Shown here: positions 1 to 8,101 of the stretch, piece after piece | How positions within the stretch are numbered: position 1 is the first letter of the stretch | Layout of the letters: every line of letters starts with the position of its first letter | NCBI RefSeq assembly: GCF_000719115.1 | Contig: NZ_JOEA01000009.1 | Location: 434,001 to 498,000 of the forward strand | Direction of reading: 5' to 3' | DNA: 64,000 bases | Origin: Lentzea albidocapillata | GTDB lineage: Bacteria > Actinomycetota > Actinomycetes > Mycobacteriales > Pseudonocardiaceae | Notes under the pieces: generated by a model | What the model saw: the letters and a program-made list of their open reading frames with translations, nothing else | The model's database searches: none | Told to the model about the DNA's origin: nothing | Translations under genes and position numbers: made by a program

Positions 1-315
1 TGGCAGGAACGCAGCGCAAAGGACAACCGCCACCACACCGATGGACTCTGCGACCGGTGCCGCAGCCTTGGCCGCCCAGGGCTCCCTTCCCTGCCCGCCA
101 CCGCGTGGCGAGACGAAATCATCGCCGCCAGGTGCAAGTTCATCGCCACGACTTTCCCGCGCTCGACCGCACTGGCCATCCTCCGCAAGGAAGCCGACGC
201 CTACAGCCCGGCCGACCAGTGGGACATGAAGCGGCTGGTGCACAACAACTTCGGTTGGAACGACGAATCGAAGATGTCCGAAGCGCGGGAGACGCACTAC
301 GCAATGGCCGCCTAG
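1..315 (+). CDS. 3' end of an unidentified protein (5' truncated by window edge)
   Basis: Frame 1 is open from the first base to TAG at 313-315, giving 104 residues with no need for an internal start. The fragment has a CDRC cysteine pair near residue 18 and ends with a plausible soluble stretch (WDMKRLVHNNFGWNDESK). Third-position GC is high, as in real genes here. A perfect 13-bp hairpin begins 16 bases after the stop, which supports a true gene end. I do not recognise the family. By position beside the relaxase it may be an element-encoded protein, but that is inference. Confidence 0.6.
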   Translation, partial: WQERSAKDNRHHTDGLCDRCRSLGRPGLPSLPATAWRDEIIAARCKFIATTFPRSTALAILRKEADAYSPADQWDMKRLVHNNFGWNDESKMSEARETHYAMAA

Positions 316-330
316 GCCGCACAGCCACAC

Positions 331-370
331 ACCGGGGATGCACAGCCCGACAAGGAGGTGCATCCCCGGT
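331..370 (+). terminator. Perfect 13-bp hairpin after the first gene
   Basis: Left arm ACCGGGGATGCAC (331-343) and right arm GTGCATCCCCGGT (358-370) are exact complements around a 14-base loop. It lies just after the stop at 315 and has no T-run, as is common in actinomycetes. The stretch from 371 to 590 shows no supportable gene. Confidence 0.65.
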
Positions 371-590
371 GGGCGCCGCGCGCGAAGCCGGGGTGCGCCG
401 GGCATCGAGCCCGACACACCCCGAGCGAAGGCTGCCGCCCTCGCACACCTGCCGCCTGCGGCGAAAAGGACCGCCTGCGGCGGCGCACCTCACGCGACCT
501 CGGCCCACGGCCGCTGACACCGGCGCGACAACCGCGTCCGCGCATTCCCAAGGCCAGGAGTCAACGCGGCACCCGAGCCCGGGAACTTGC

Positions 591-1109
591 CTAACCCGAC
601 TCATCGTCGGGCGGTTCGGACACAGTGGCTGGTGCCCCCAGAGCGCCAACCACATTCAGGTCACCCCGAACATCAGTGCGGACCTCGGGGGAATCTCTGG
701 ATGCTCGCGGGCTTGACGCCCGCGAATCCTCAACATGATCGAGCGCCTGGTCCTCGGTGTCTCGCGCCCGACGAGCCCACCTTCGCAACGAGGCGACCTG
801 GATACCGGTGTGCCGATGAAGCTCCGCGTCCCGGAACGTCGCACCGATGGCACTGAGCTCGGCGCCACTCAACGCCTCGACCACCGCCCGTCCTGCAGCC
901 AGTTCCTTCGCATCCAGCTTCGCGTCCTCAGCCGCAAGATCTCGCTCCAGCTGATCGCGCAACGCCTGCTTGCGACGTTCGACGTCCTCCAGCTCCTTCA
1001 CGGCCGCCGCCGCTGCCGCCGCGATCGTCAACACCGCCCGCTCGCGCAGCTTCCGTCGCTGCCGCTCCTCGGCGCGAACCTCATCTCTGATCTGTGCAGC
1101 CGTCTTCAC
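591..1109 (-). CDS. Small Ala/Arg/Glu-rich coiled-coil protein, possible relaxosome accessory
   Basis: This is a 172-residue protein starting at GTG 1109, with GGGAGGGG six bases upstream. Residues about 8-75 are charged and alanine-rich (AAAAAAAVKELEDVERR) and should form a long coiled-coil helix. A short basic region (VASLRRWARRARD) near residues 105-118 resembles the end of a DNA-binding helix, and the C-terminus is disordered. It is divergent from the relaxase gene and shares with it the repeat-rich spacer at 1280-1375. Small coiled-coil proteins next to a relaxase often assist nicking, but no MobC or TraM signature can be seen, so that role is inference. Confidence 0.6.
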   Translation of the reverse strand: MKTAAQIRDEVRAEERQRRKLRERAVLTIAAAAAAAVKELEDVERRKQALRDQLERDLAAEDAKLDAKELAAGRAVVEALSGAELSAIGATFRDAELHRHTGIQVASLRRWARRARDTEDQALDHVEDSRASSPRASRDSPEVRTDVRGDLNVVGALGAPATVSEPPDDESG

Positions 1110-1279
1110 GTCAACCCCTCCCGAGTGGACGGACCCCCTCCATGGACGCTAAAGCACACGCGCATTCCAGCGCTCGACCAACCTGCCTCACCAGGTCAAC
1201 CGACGCGCAGCAGCTGACAACCCCAGGAAGTCCCATGGCGGCCGGACATCGACGGCCCTACGGGCCGGCAGTTCTCGTG

Positions 1280-1375
1280 CTGATCGCTACGCGATCAGGG
1301 CAGGCTTTGCGCCTGCGAAGGACAACAGCTTTGGACTAAGGTATCGCTATCGCGATACGAAGAAGATGATCTTCT
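1280..1375. other. Candidate origin of transfer (oriT): cluster of inverted repeats
   Basis: Four inverted repeats lie within 96 bases just upstream of the relaxase gene: CTGATCGC/GCGATCAG (1280-1298, 3-base loop), CAGGC/GCCTG (1301-1315), GTATCGC/GCGATAC (1341-1358, 4-base loop, with a TATCGCTATCGC direct repeat) and AGAAGAT/ATCTTCT (1361-1375, 1-base centre). MobF relaxases usually act at an oriT beside their own gene that carries such hairpins. The nick site cannot be assigned. The repeats could also serve as operators for the divergent genes. Confidence 0.55.
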
Positions 1376-1414
1376 AACCCTCCCTCGCGCGGCGCGATGG
1401 GAGAGGTGTGTCCG

Positions 1415-4400
1415 GTGTCCTGGGTGACACCGATCGGTAGCGCTCCAGAGCAGGTCGACTACCGGCTCGGGCAGCAACACGGCTGTGTCGCAGGCATCTC
1501 CGGCGACGCGCAGCTCGAGTACCGCACCGATGCGGAACGCCCCCTCATCTGGATCGGCCAGGCACTGGCCGATCTGGGTATCGAGGCGGGCACTGAGCTG
1601 ACCGCGGAGCAGTTCCCGCTCGCCCGAGCCATGATGGACGGCTACCACCCGCGCTCAGGTGAGCAACTCGTGGAGCACAAGCTGGGCGTGCCTATCGAGG
1701 CCAAAGTTCCCATCGCGCAACTGGTTCGCATGATCGAGGGCGTCGCGCGCGAGGCCAAAGTGGACGTCTCTGAAGTCCTCCGGCACCGCCAGGGCCGCTG
1801 GTCCGGAACAACCTCCAAACGCATGCTCGACATGTTCAACCGCGCCAAGCGCTCAGTCGGGCGTCACGGCGAAACGGCCATGCTCCGCGCCGACCACGCC
1901 GGCCAGCTCGCCGACGCCGCCGAACTACGCCTCGCCGCCGTGTGGGACCCCGGCGTATTCGAAGGTGCAGCAGTAAATCTCACCAAGACCATCACGATCA
2001 CCGCCAAGGACGGAACCCAGAGCGACGCGGTGGTCGACAACCGCATCATCATCGGCAACCGAGGCTACGACATCACCCTCACCCTGCCGAAAAGCTTCTC
2101 TCTCCTGCGCGAGTTCGTCGATGAGGACACCGGTAACGCCCTGGACGCCATCTACCTCGAGCAAGGTGGCGCCACCTTCGCCTGGCTGGAAACCAACACC
2201 GCATACGGGATGCGCGGACACCACGGCGACGGCTCGACGGCCGAAAAGGTTCCTGGCAACGGCTTCGCGGGCTGGGCCATGATCCACCCCGCGGCCCGAC
2301 CCGCCGCCGGCCAATGCTGCGGCGACCCGCACTGGCACGTCCACTACACGATCACCAACATGACCAAGGGCTTCGACGGCAAGTGGAGCACCGTAGCGGC
2401 CGGTGGCCGTGACCTCATGCGTCACATCCCAGCAGCCGCGAAGCTCCTGCACGGCAGCGTCCGTCACGTCCTCACCCAGCGGTACGGCGTCGCCTGGCGC
2501 CGCTCCGAACGCACCGGCCAGTGGGAGATCGCGTCCATTCCGGACGCCGCCATCAAGGAGTTCTCCCAGCGTGGCGCCGACATCCACGCCATGCTCCTCG
2601 ACCTCGGCTTCACCGAACAGGACGCCTCACGCTCGCTCAAAAGCATGGTCCAGCAAGAAACCCGTCAGGCGAAAAACGACACCCCCGAACCGGAGTTGAC
2701 GCACCGCGAGCAGAACCGCCAGCGAGCCATCGACGCCGGCCTCGACCCCGACGCGATGGCCCAAAACGCGCACATCCCCGGGATGCCAGAAGAAGCAACC
2801 CGCCAACCAACCATCAACGAGCTCGCAACCGCACTGCAGGACGTCGAGCGCGGCCTCACCGGACACTCCCGCAGATTCTCCCGTGTCGACGCGCTCGCAG
2901 CCGTCGTCGACCAACTCCCCAACGGCGCCCAACACCACACCGTCGAAACCCTCACCGACGAGGTTCTGCGGCACAACGGCTTCATACCACTGATCAGCGT
3001 CGACAACGACGACGAAAACCCTGCTGCCGGTGTGGGGGAGCGCCGCCAACTCGGCGCCGAACATATGACCAATGCCCAGCTGTACACCACCCAAGACATC
3101 GTCACAGCCGAGAAAGCCATCGTCGCCGCCGCCCAAGCAAGCCACGAAGATCAAACCCCGATCCGCGTTTCCCGAACCACCGCGGAGATGGCCGCCGACA
3201 CCATCGAGGCGACCAACGGCTTCACCCTCTCCACCGAACAACGCCACGAACTACTCAACATCGTCACCTCCGGCCAGGCAATCGACGCACTGATCGGCGG
3301 ACCCGGCTCCGGCAAGACAACGCTCATGGAGGCGGCGCGCGTCGCCTACGAAGCCGACGGATTCGTCGTCGCCGGTGCCTCGACGCAAGGCGTTGCGGCA
3401 CAGAACCTTCAAGCCGCGTCGAGCATCTCCAGCCGAACCGTGGCCCAGTGGAGATGGCGCATCGACCACAAAGATGGCCTGAACGGAATCGACGTCCTGA
3501 TCCTGGACGAGGCCGGCATGACCCACGACCGCGACCGCGCAGCCCTCTACCAAGCAGCCAAAGACAGCGGCACCAAGATCGTAGAGATCTTCGACCCCAA
3601 GCAACTACGCGGCGTCGGCTGCGGCTCCATGGTCGCGATCGTGCACAAAATGGTCGACGGCGGAGCACTGGTGGACAACCGTCGCCAAGCCGACGAAGAC
3701 GAACGCGCCGCCGTCGCGGCATGGCGCGACGGCAACTACGTCGAGGCACTCACCTCATGGGCCGACCGCGACCGCCTCATCGTCGGCAAGACCAGCCAGG
3801 ACACCACCGCCGCCATGCTCGCCACATGGATCGACCAGAGAACCGGCGCACCCGACCCGCACACCGAGATGCTCGGCCTGCTCATGGTCGCCAGCACGAA
3901 CGAACAAGTAGACCGCCTCAACGCCGGCGCCCAAGCCATCCGCGAAGTGCAAGGCGAACTCGGCCACGGCCGAACCTACGACCTACCCGGCGGCCACACC
4001 ATCCACCTCCACGAGAACGACCACGTCCTCGTCCGCATCAACGAACGCCACACCGACGACCCAGACGCTCTCAACGGCTACCGCGGAGTCATCACCCACA
4101 TCGACGACACCGGCCACCTGGCCGTCACCTGGACACGCGCCATCCCCGGCGGACACGTGCGCGAGAGCCGCACCTTCGACCCTAGCTACGTCGCCAAAGG
4201 CGGCCTGACGCACGGCTACGCCCTCACGGTCCACAAGAGCCAAGGTCTCAACATCAACGAGACCTGGACGGGGGAGGACGACGAACAACGCGGCGGCGCC
4301 GTGCTCTTCCATGCCCCAGGTGCTGACAACCGAAGCTTTCTGGTCGCGACCTCACGGCACACACAAGCGGTCTGGACGTTCGCATCCCAGCAGGACTTCG

Positions 4401-5866
4401 AGACCCCGCAAGACACATACATGCTCGGCGAACCAGACTCCGCCTTCGCCCGCAGACGCCGCGTCATCACCAAGATGGTCGAACGGGCCGTAGACACCGA
4501 GAACAACGCCAACGACCGGCCGGTACTGGTCGACCTGAAGCAACTCAAAGATCCCTTCCCCAAGCCGAAACCTTCCGACTCCAACACACCTCAAGCCGGA
4601 CGCCACGCCGCCAGCGCAGAACAACGAGCAACCGCCGAAGAGCTGCTACGCGACGTATGGCGCGACCACGAGGGTGTCCAGGCCGTAACAAACGGAAGCG
4701 CGTTCGACACCGTCGCCCGCCTGATCGACCGATTGAGCTCAAGCACAGTCGATCCTCGGGACACACTTGTGCGCATCAACCCCGCCGTGATGGTTCGACC
4801 TGACGTGCGGGATGCCAGTCGCCTCGTCGTCGCCGCCCTCAAGCGCATAGCCAAGCCGTCCAAGGAATCCGAACACGGTAACGGCGCCTCAGCGCTCACG
4901 CATGAAGAACAGCTGCGCGACCAGGCAGCGGACCTCCTCCGCGAAGCATGGAACGACCACCCGAACATCGAACTCGTCATCGCTGGCTCAGCCTTCGGCG
5001 CACTCGCACACAACCTCGCACGTGCAGCCGACGCCGGCCATGACCCGCGGGACGTACTCGCTGCGATCGATCCCCAAGCACTTAAGGAAAAGGTGAACCC
5101 GGCGGCATTCGTCGCGTGGCGCATCCGCACCTCAACAACCACCGACGCTCGCGCGATCACTGTCGACCAGGAGCGTGCCGGCCTGGGCGTCGCCGCGCGC
5201 TTGAATCTTCTGATCCCGAGCTACGAACGTACGATGGCCCACTTGCAGCCGGTTACCGGTGAGAGCCCTGGTACGAACTTGAGCGCACCTCAGCCCGTCA
5301 GGGTCTACGGCATGTGGCCGTCATGGTTGCCACGTCCGCCAAAGCTGGCCGCCTTGGAAGGCCGCGACCGCGCACTTGCCTCAGCAGCAACCGCAGATGC
5401 CAAACGGATCCAGGCACGCGTGGTCCAGCTCGCGCGCGACGCCGCTCGAGACCGCCCGGAATGGGTTGAACAACTCGGCCCCGCACCCGAAGGCGCCGCC
5501 CAAACGGCTCGGTACCTCGCAGCACTGGCGATCCTCGCGGCCTACCGAGAACAACACGGACTTACCGGCCCCGAGCCTCTAGGAGGAGCGCCTACAAGCG
5601 ATCAGGCCCGATCCGCGTTCGAGGCAGCTAAGGGCGCGGAACAGCAGGCTCGCCGTGCCACGACGCCGAGTCCGGCATTGGCCATCGGAGCCCGTTCGAC
5701 GGCGGATCCGCCGAACCGAACACCTGTTGCGCCGATTCACACGAAGGTAACAGGAGAGAGGCAACGGCTCATCGACCAGCAACGCCGGGAGGCAGGCGCC
5801 CGCCGTCGTCGCGAGCTCGATCACCAGCCGCACGATCCTCGTCGCGGACCACGACCAAGCCCGTAG
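1415..5866 (+). CDS. MobF-family (TrwC/TraI-like) conjugative relaxase-helicase
   Basis: This protein nicks and unwinds DNA to start conjugation. I prefer the GTG at 1415 (GGGAGAGG eight bases upstream; N-terminus reads SWVTPIG as in actinobacterial relaxases) over the ATG at 1397; from 1415 it has 1483 residues. The TrwC relaxase domain fills about residues 1-400 and carries the HUH metal motif PHWHVHY near 305. A superfamily-1 helicase domain follows, with Walker A GGPGSGKTT near 628, Walker B ILDEAG near 695 and motif LTVHKSQG near 937. The C-terminal ~450 residues are charged and have two similar segments (each starting E-E/D-Q-x-A-A-x-L-L-R). Length fits the family. It is alone on the plus strand, with the oriT candidate upstream. 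Confidence 0.95.
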   Translation: MSWVTPIGSAPEQVDYRLGQQHGCVAGISGDAQLEYRTDAERPLIWIGQALADLGIEAGTELTAEQFPLARAMMDGYHPRSGEQLVEHKLGVPIEAKVPIAQLVRMIEGVAREAKVDVSEVLRHRQGRWSGTTSKRMLDMFNRAKRSVGRHGETAMLRADHAGQLADAAELRLAAVWDPGVFEGAAVNLTKTITITAKDGTQSDAVVDNRIIIGNRGYDITLTLPKSFSLLREFVDEDTGNALDAIYLEQGGATFAWLETNTAYGMRGHHGDGSTAEKVPGNGFAGWAMIHPAARPAAGQCCGDPHWHVHYTITNMTKGFDGKWSTVAAGGRDLMRHIPAAAKLLHGSVRHVLTQRYGVAWRRSERTGQWEIASIPDAAIKEFSQRGADIHAMLLDLGFTEQDASRSLKSMVQQETRQAKNDTPEPELTHREQNRQRAIDAGLDPDAMAQNAHIPGMPEEATRQPTINELATALQDVERGLTGHSRRFSRVDALAAVVDQLPNGAQHHTVETLTDEVLRHNGFIPLISVDNDDENPAAGVGERRQLGAEHMTNAQLYTTQDIVTAEKAIVAAAQASHEDQTPIRVSRTTAEMAADTIEATNGFTLSTEQRHELLNIVTSGQAIDALIGGPGSGKTTLMEAARVAYEADGFVVAGASTQGVAAQNLQAASSISSRTVAQWRWRIDHKDGLNGIDVLILDEAGMTHDRDRAALYQAAKDSGTKIVEIFDPKQLRGVGCGSMVAIVHKMVDGGALVDNRRQADEDERAAVAAWRDGNYVEALTSWADRDRLIVGKTSQDTTAAMLATWIDQRTGAPDPHTEMLGLLMVASTNEQVDRLNAGAQAIREVQGELGHGRTYDLPGGHTIHLHENDHVLVRINERHTDDPDALNGYRGVITHIDDTGHLAVTWTRAIPGGHVRESRTFDPSYVAKGGLTHGYALTVHKSQGLNINETWTGEDDEQRGGAVLFHAPGADNRSFLVATSRHTQAVWTFASQQDFETPQDTYMLGEPDSAFARRRRVITKMVERAVDTENNANDRPVLVDLKQLKDPFPKPKPSDSNTPQAGRHAASAEQRATAEELLRDVWRDHEGVQAVTNGSAFDTVARLIDRLSSSTVDPRDTLVRINPAVMVRPDVRDASRLVVAALKRIAKPSKESEHGNGASALTHEEQLRDQAADLLREAWNDHPNIELVIAGSAFGALAHNLARAADAGHDPRDVLAAIDPQALKEKVNPAAFVAWRIRTSTTTDARAITVDQERAGLGVAARLNLLIPSYERTMAHLQPVTGESPGTNLSAPQPVRVYGMWPSWLPRPPKLAALEGRDRALASAATADAKRIQARVVQLARDAARDRPEWVEQLGPAPEGAAQTARYLAALAILAAYREQHGLTGPEPLGGAPTSDQARSAFEAAKGAEQQARRATTPSPALAIGARSTADPPNRTPVAPIHTKVTGERQRLIDQQRREAGARRRRELDHQPHDPRRGPRPSP

Positions 5867-6209
5867 ACGACTGGTCGAGAGGATACTGAGATTCGTATGG
5901 GGTCACCTGGTTGGTTGAACTCTCAGGGACACGTGGCCGTGTCAGCGTCCAGTTCCTCGTGGATTTACCGGCTCTGGTGGCCAATCGCGTGTGCTGTGGG
6001 CGGAAGTCAGGACGTGGCGGGGAGTCCACCTGTGGCATGATCGCCGACGTGAACGGCCTCCAGGACGATGCGGTGCAGCCAACGCTGCGACGCGCGTCGG
6101 TTCTGAAACAGCGCAGGTAGGTAGCCGAGTTCGGCTCCCTGCGGCTTCGTTCGTTCTTTCACCTTCGCGCGGCTCAAGCCCGCAACTTCGACCTTGCCCC
6201 TGGAGTGTC
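5867..6209. other. Intergenic region with no supportable gene
   Basis: These 343 bases separate the relaxase stop from the best start of the next gene. Upstream in-frame codons exist (to 5991) but read as low-complexity Arg/Ser/Pro sequence. No tRNA cloverleaf or terminator is evident. It probably holds the leader and promoter of the gene at 6210. Confidence 0.4.
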
Positions 6210-7337
6210 ATGACTGCCGTCATCGTGACTGCCGATGGCCACCGGATAGCCGTCGATGTGGATGCTGTTGCGGCACGCCACGCCAACCGATTGCTACGTA
6301 CTGCCGGTCGTCTTACGACTGACTACGCGCGTGAGGAGCGACGCTTTCGCAAGTGGCTGTGGCGGCACTGGGGAAAGGCACTCACGCTCTACTTACTCGC
6401 GTGGCACGAGACGAATGCCCTGATGACGCGCACTGTTCAACAGCGCGACAAGAACCCTGCTTCGAGTGTCGATCAAGTACTAGAAGTGCTGCTGGGACTG
6501 CAAACCCGTGCGTGTAGCGCGGCCCACGATGCTTACGCGCGCGTGCGAGGCGGAGCCTTTGGTGCCGCGCTCGGACGGTGCCGCACGCTGCACGAGCTGG
6601 CCGTGATCGCGCGCGTGATCGGTGAGTACGGCCGCAAGCCCGAGCACGCGGATCTGGCCGAGCGTTACGTGCTGCACGAGAAGGTGCTCGCATACAACGA
6701 CGCGCTACGTCACCAGAAGCATGCGACGACACTGGAACAAACACCTATTGCCGCTGAGGAGCTTGACCGCCTGCGCGCCGAGCACGACGAATTGGTGAAC
6801 CGGTTCGGCCCGCACTATCGAGGCAGCTACGGCTGGGCTCACGATCTGCGACGCGAAGGCCAGAACCGGATGGAGTTCGCCGACCTGACCCGGCTTGCCG
6901 AGCTGGGGCATCTGGAGCCCTACTACCGTCGTGCCAGCCACGAGATCCACGCCGACGCAACGGGCATTCGTTTCGCGCTGCTTGCCGTCGACGAGCAGCT
7001 GCTGCCGACAGGCGGCAACACGACAGGTTTGGTTGAGCCGGCCAATCTGGCTCTCCTGCTTCTGCAGCACTGCACGACGAGTCTGGTCTTGTTCGGTATC
7101 AACCCACGGCAGGCCCACGCGATCATCTCCCTTCGTGCGATTCAAGTTCTGGTGGACCGCACCAACATCGAGCTGGTGGCGGGTTACAGGAGCTTCGAAG
7201 CAGCAACCTTGCACGCCAAGACGAGCAAGTGGGCACGGCTGCGTTCGCGCTGGGCCATGTACCGACTCAACCACGCTCTCTCCGTGGCATTTGATCGCGC
7301 AGCGGACGCGGAACCGTCGGAGAATGACAAGATCTAG
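6210..7337 (+). CDS. DUF5677-like protein of unknown function
   Basis: This 375-residue soluble protein starts at ATG 6210, with GGAG four bases upstream. An in-frame extension to 5991 has no coding character and is left out. It is helical, with motifs such as WGKALTLYLLAWHETNAL, HRSGSYGWAH-like residues (YRGSYGWAHDL) and ASHEIHAD in the middle, the last typical of DUF5677-type proteins that appear near defence and mobile genes. A stretch near residues 270-310 (LALLLLQHCTTSLVLFGI) may be a buried or membrane-facing helix. Its end overlaps the end of the convergent gene at 7334 by four bases, so no terminator fits between them. Confidence 0.6.
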   Translation: MTAVIVTADGHRIAVDVDAVAARHANRLLRTAGRLTTDYAREERRFRKWLWRHWGKALTLYLLAWHETNALMTRTVQQRDKNPASSVDQVLEVLLGLQTRACSAAHDAYARVRGGAFGAALGRCRTLHELAVIARVIGEYGRKPEHADLAERYVLHEKVLAYNDALRHQKHATTLEQTPIAAEELDRLRAEHDELVNRFGPHYRGSYGWAHDLRREGQNRMEFADLTRLAELGHLEPYYRRASHEIHADATGIRFALLAVDEQLLPTGGNTTGLVEPANLALLLLQHCTTSLVLFGINPRQAHAIISLRAIQVLVDRTNIELVAGYRSFEAATLHAKTSKWARLRSRWAMYRLNHALSVAFDRAADAEPSENDKI

Positions 7338-8101
7338 CTAGGTCTCGTTCTGGAACCGTGAGATGGAGGCCTGTGATCGGCTGTCCAAGGAAGACTTGAC
7401 CGTCGTTCACCAGGTCGCTCGTTAAGATCCTGCACGACGAAGTCGAGGATGCCATCGTCGGTCGGCTCTTGGCGCGCGGCCGGTTCGACATGCTGGCGCT
7501 GTGCTTTGCATTCCCTCCAGTCCGCGTGAGCGTGAAGGTTCTGAAGGGTCGGCCACAGCCATCGGTTGCGCCACGCGGTCATCTCGTCCGAGGGTTGGTC
7601 TCCCGAGCAGTAGGCGTGACGCCACGCCGCGTAGAGGTCGGTGAGCTCGTCGACGGCGACCGTGTGGCGGTACCAGCACGGCGGGATGCTCACGTCCGAA
7701 GACAGGGGATACCGCGTGATGAGGTGGTCAACGAACCATCGCAGTTCACCCCATAGCTGGGCGGCCTCATCGCGGGTGAGAACTCCCCAGGCCCACCGGT
7801 TGGGACGGCTTAGGTTCACTCGCTCGACAAGGCTCTCCTGCAACTCCAACAGGAACTCGCGCAACGCCTGGATCTGGTCGCGCGACGTCGCAACGGAGCC
7901 GCCAAGCTCGGAGACGACACCCGCGAGCTCGGCCAGCTGGTGGTCATGCAGTTCGCTCGTTGAAGCGAGGTCCGAGACCACATCAGGCAGGAACTCCACG
8001 TCCAGAACCGGCACGGCCTCGACGGGCGGGTGTGTTCGCTTTCTCTCGCGGACGGCCGCCTCGTCGCTGGGATCGGGTGGGTCGAACGGAGTGTCAGTCA
8101 T
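7334..8101 (-). CDS. Conserved hypothetical protein at the end of the conjugation operon
   Basis: This is a 255-residue soluble acidic protein starting at ATG 8101. The start lies within the last bases of the coupling-protein gene (8-base overlap), so translation is probably coupled. Residues about 35-95 are predicted coiled coil (LAELAGVVSELGGSVATSRDQ). The central part is Trp-rich (WGELRWFVDHLI, WRNRWLWPTLQNLH). A similar Trp-rich protein often follows the VirD4-like gene in actinobacterial conjugation loci, where it could be a coupling-protein partner. I recognise no catalytic motif. Confidence 0.6.
   Translation of the reverse strand: MTDTPFDPPDPSDEAAVRERKRTHPPVEAVPVLDVEFLPDVVSDLASTSELHDHQLAELAGVVSELGGSVATSRDQIQALREFLLELQESLVERVNLSRPNRWAWGVLTRDEAAQLWGELRWFVDHLITRYPLSSDVSIPPCWYRHTVAVDELTDLYAAWRHAYCSGDQPSDEMTAWRNRWLWPTLQNLHAHADWRECKAQRQHVEPAARQEPTDDGILDFVVQDLNERPGERRSSLPWTADHRPPSHGSRTRPS

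Noticed and set aside
2521..4185. 554-residue open frame on the plus strand in another frame of the relaxase gene
   Set aside because: Its product is extremely Arg/Pro/His-rich, as expected from a shifted reading of high-GC coding DNA, and the relaxase frame here has clear helicase motifs.
6060..6150. Possible tRNA or att-like sequence (GTAGCCGAGTTCGGCTCC)
   Set aside because: T-arm-like bases are present but no acceptor, D or anticodon arms can be folded around them.
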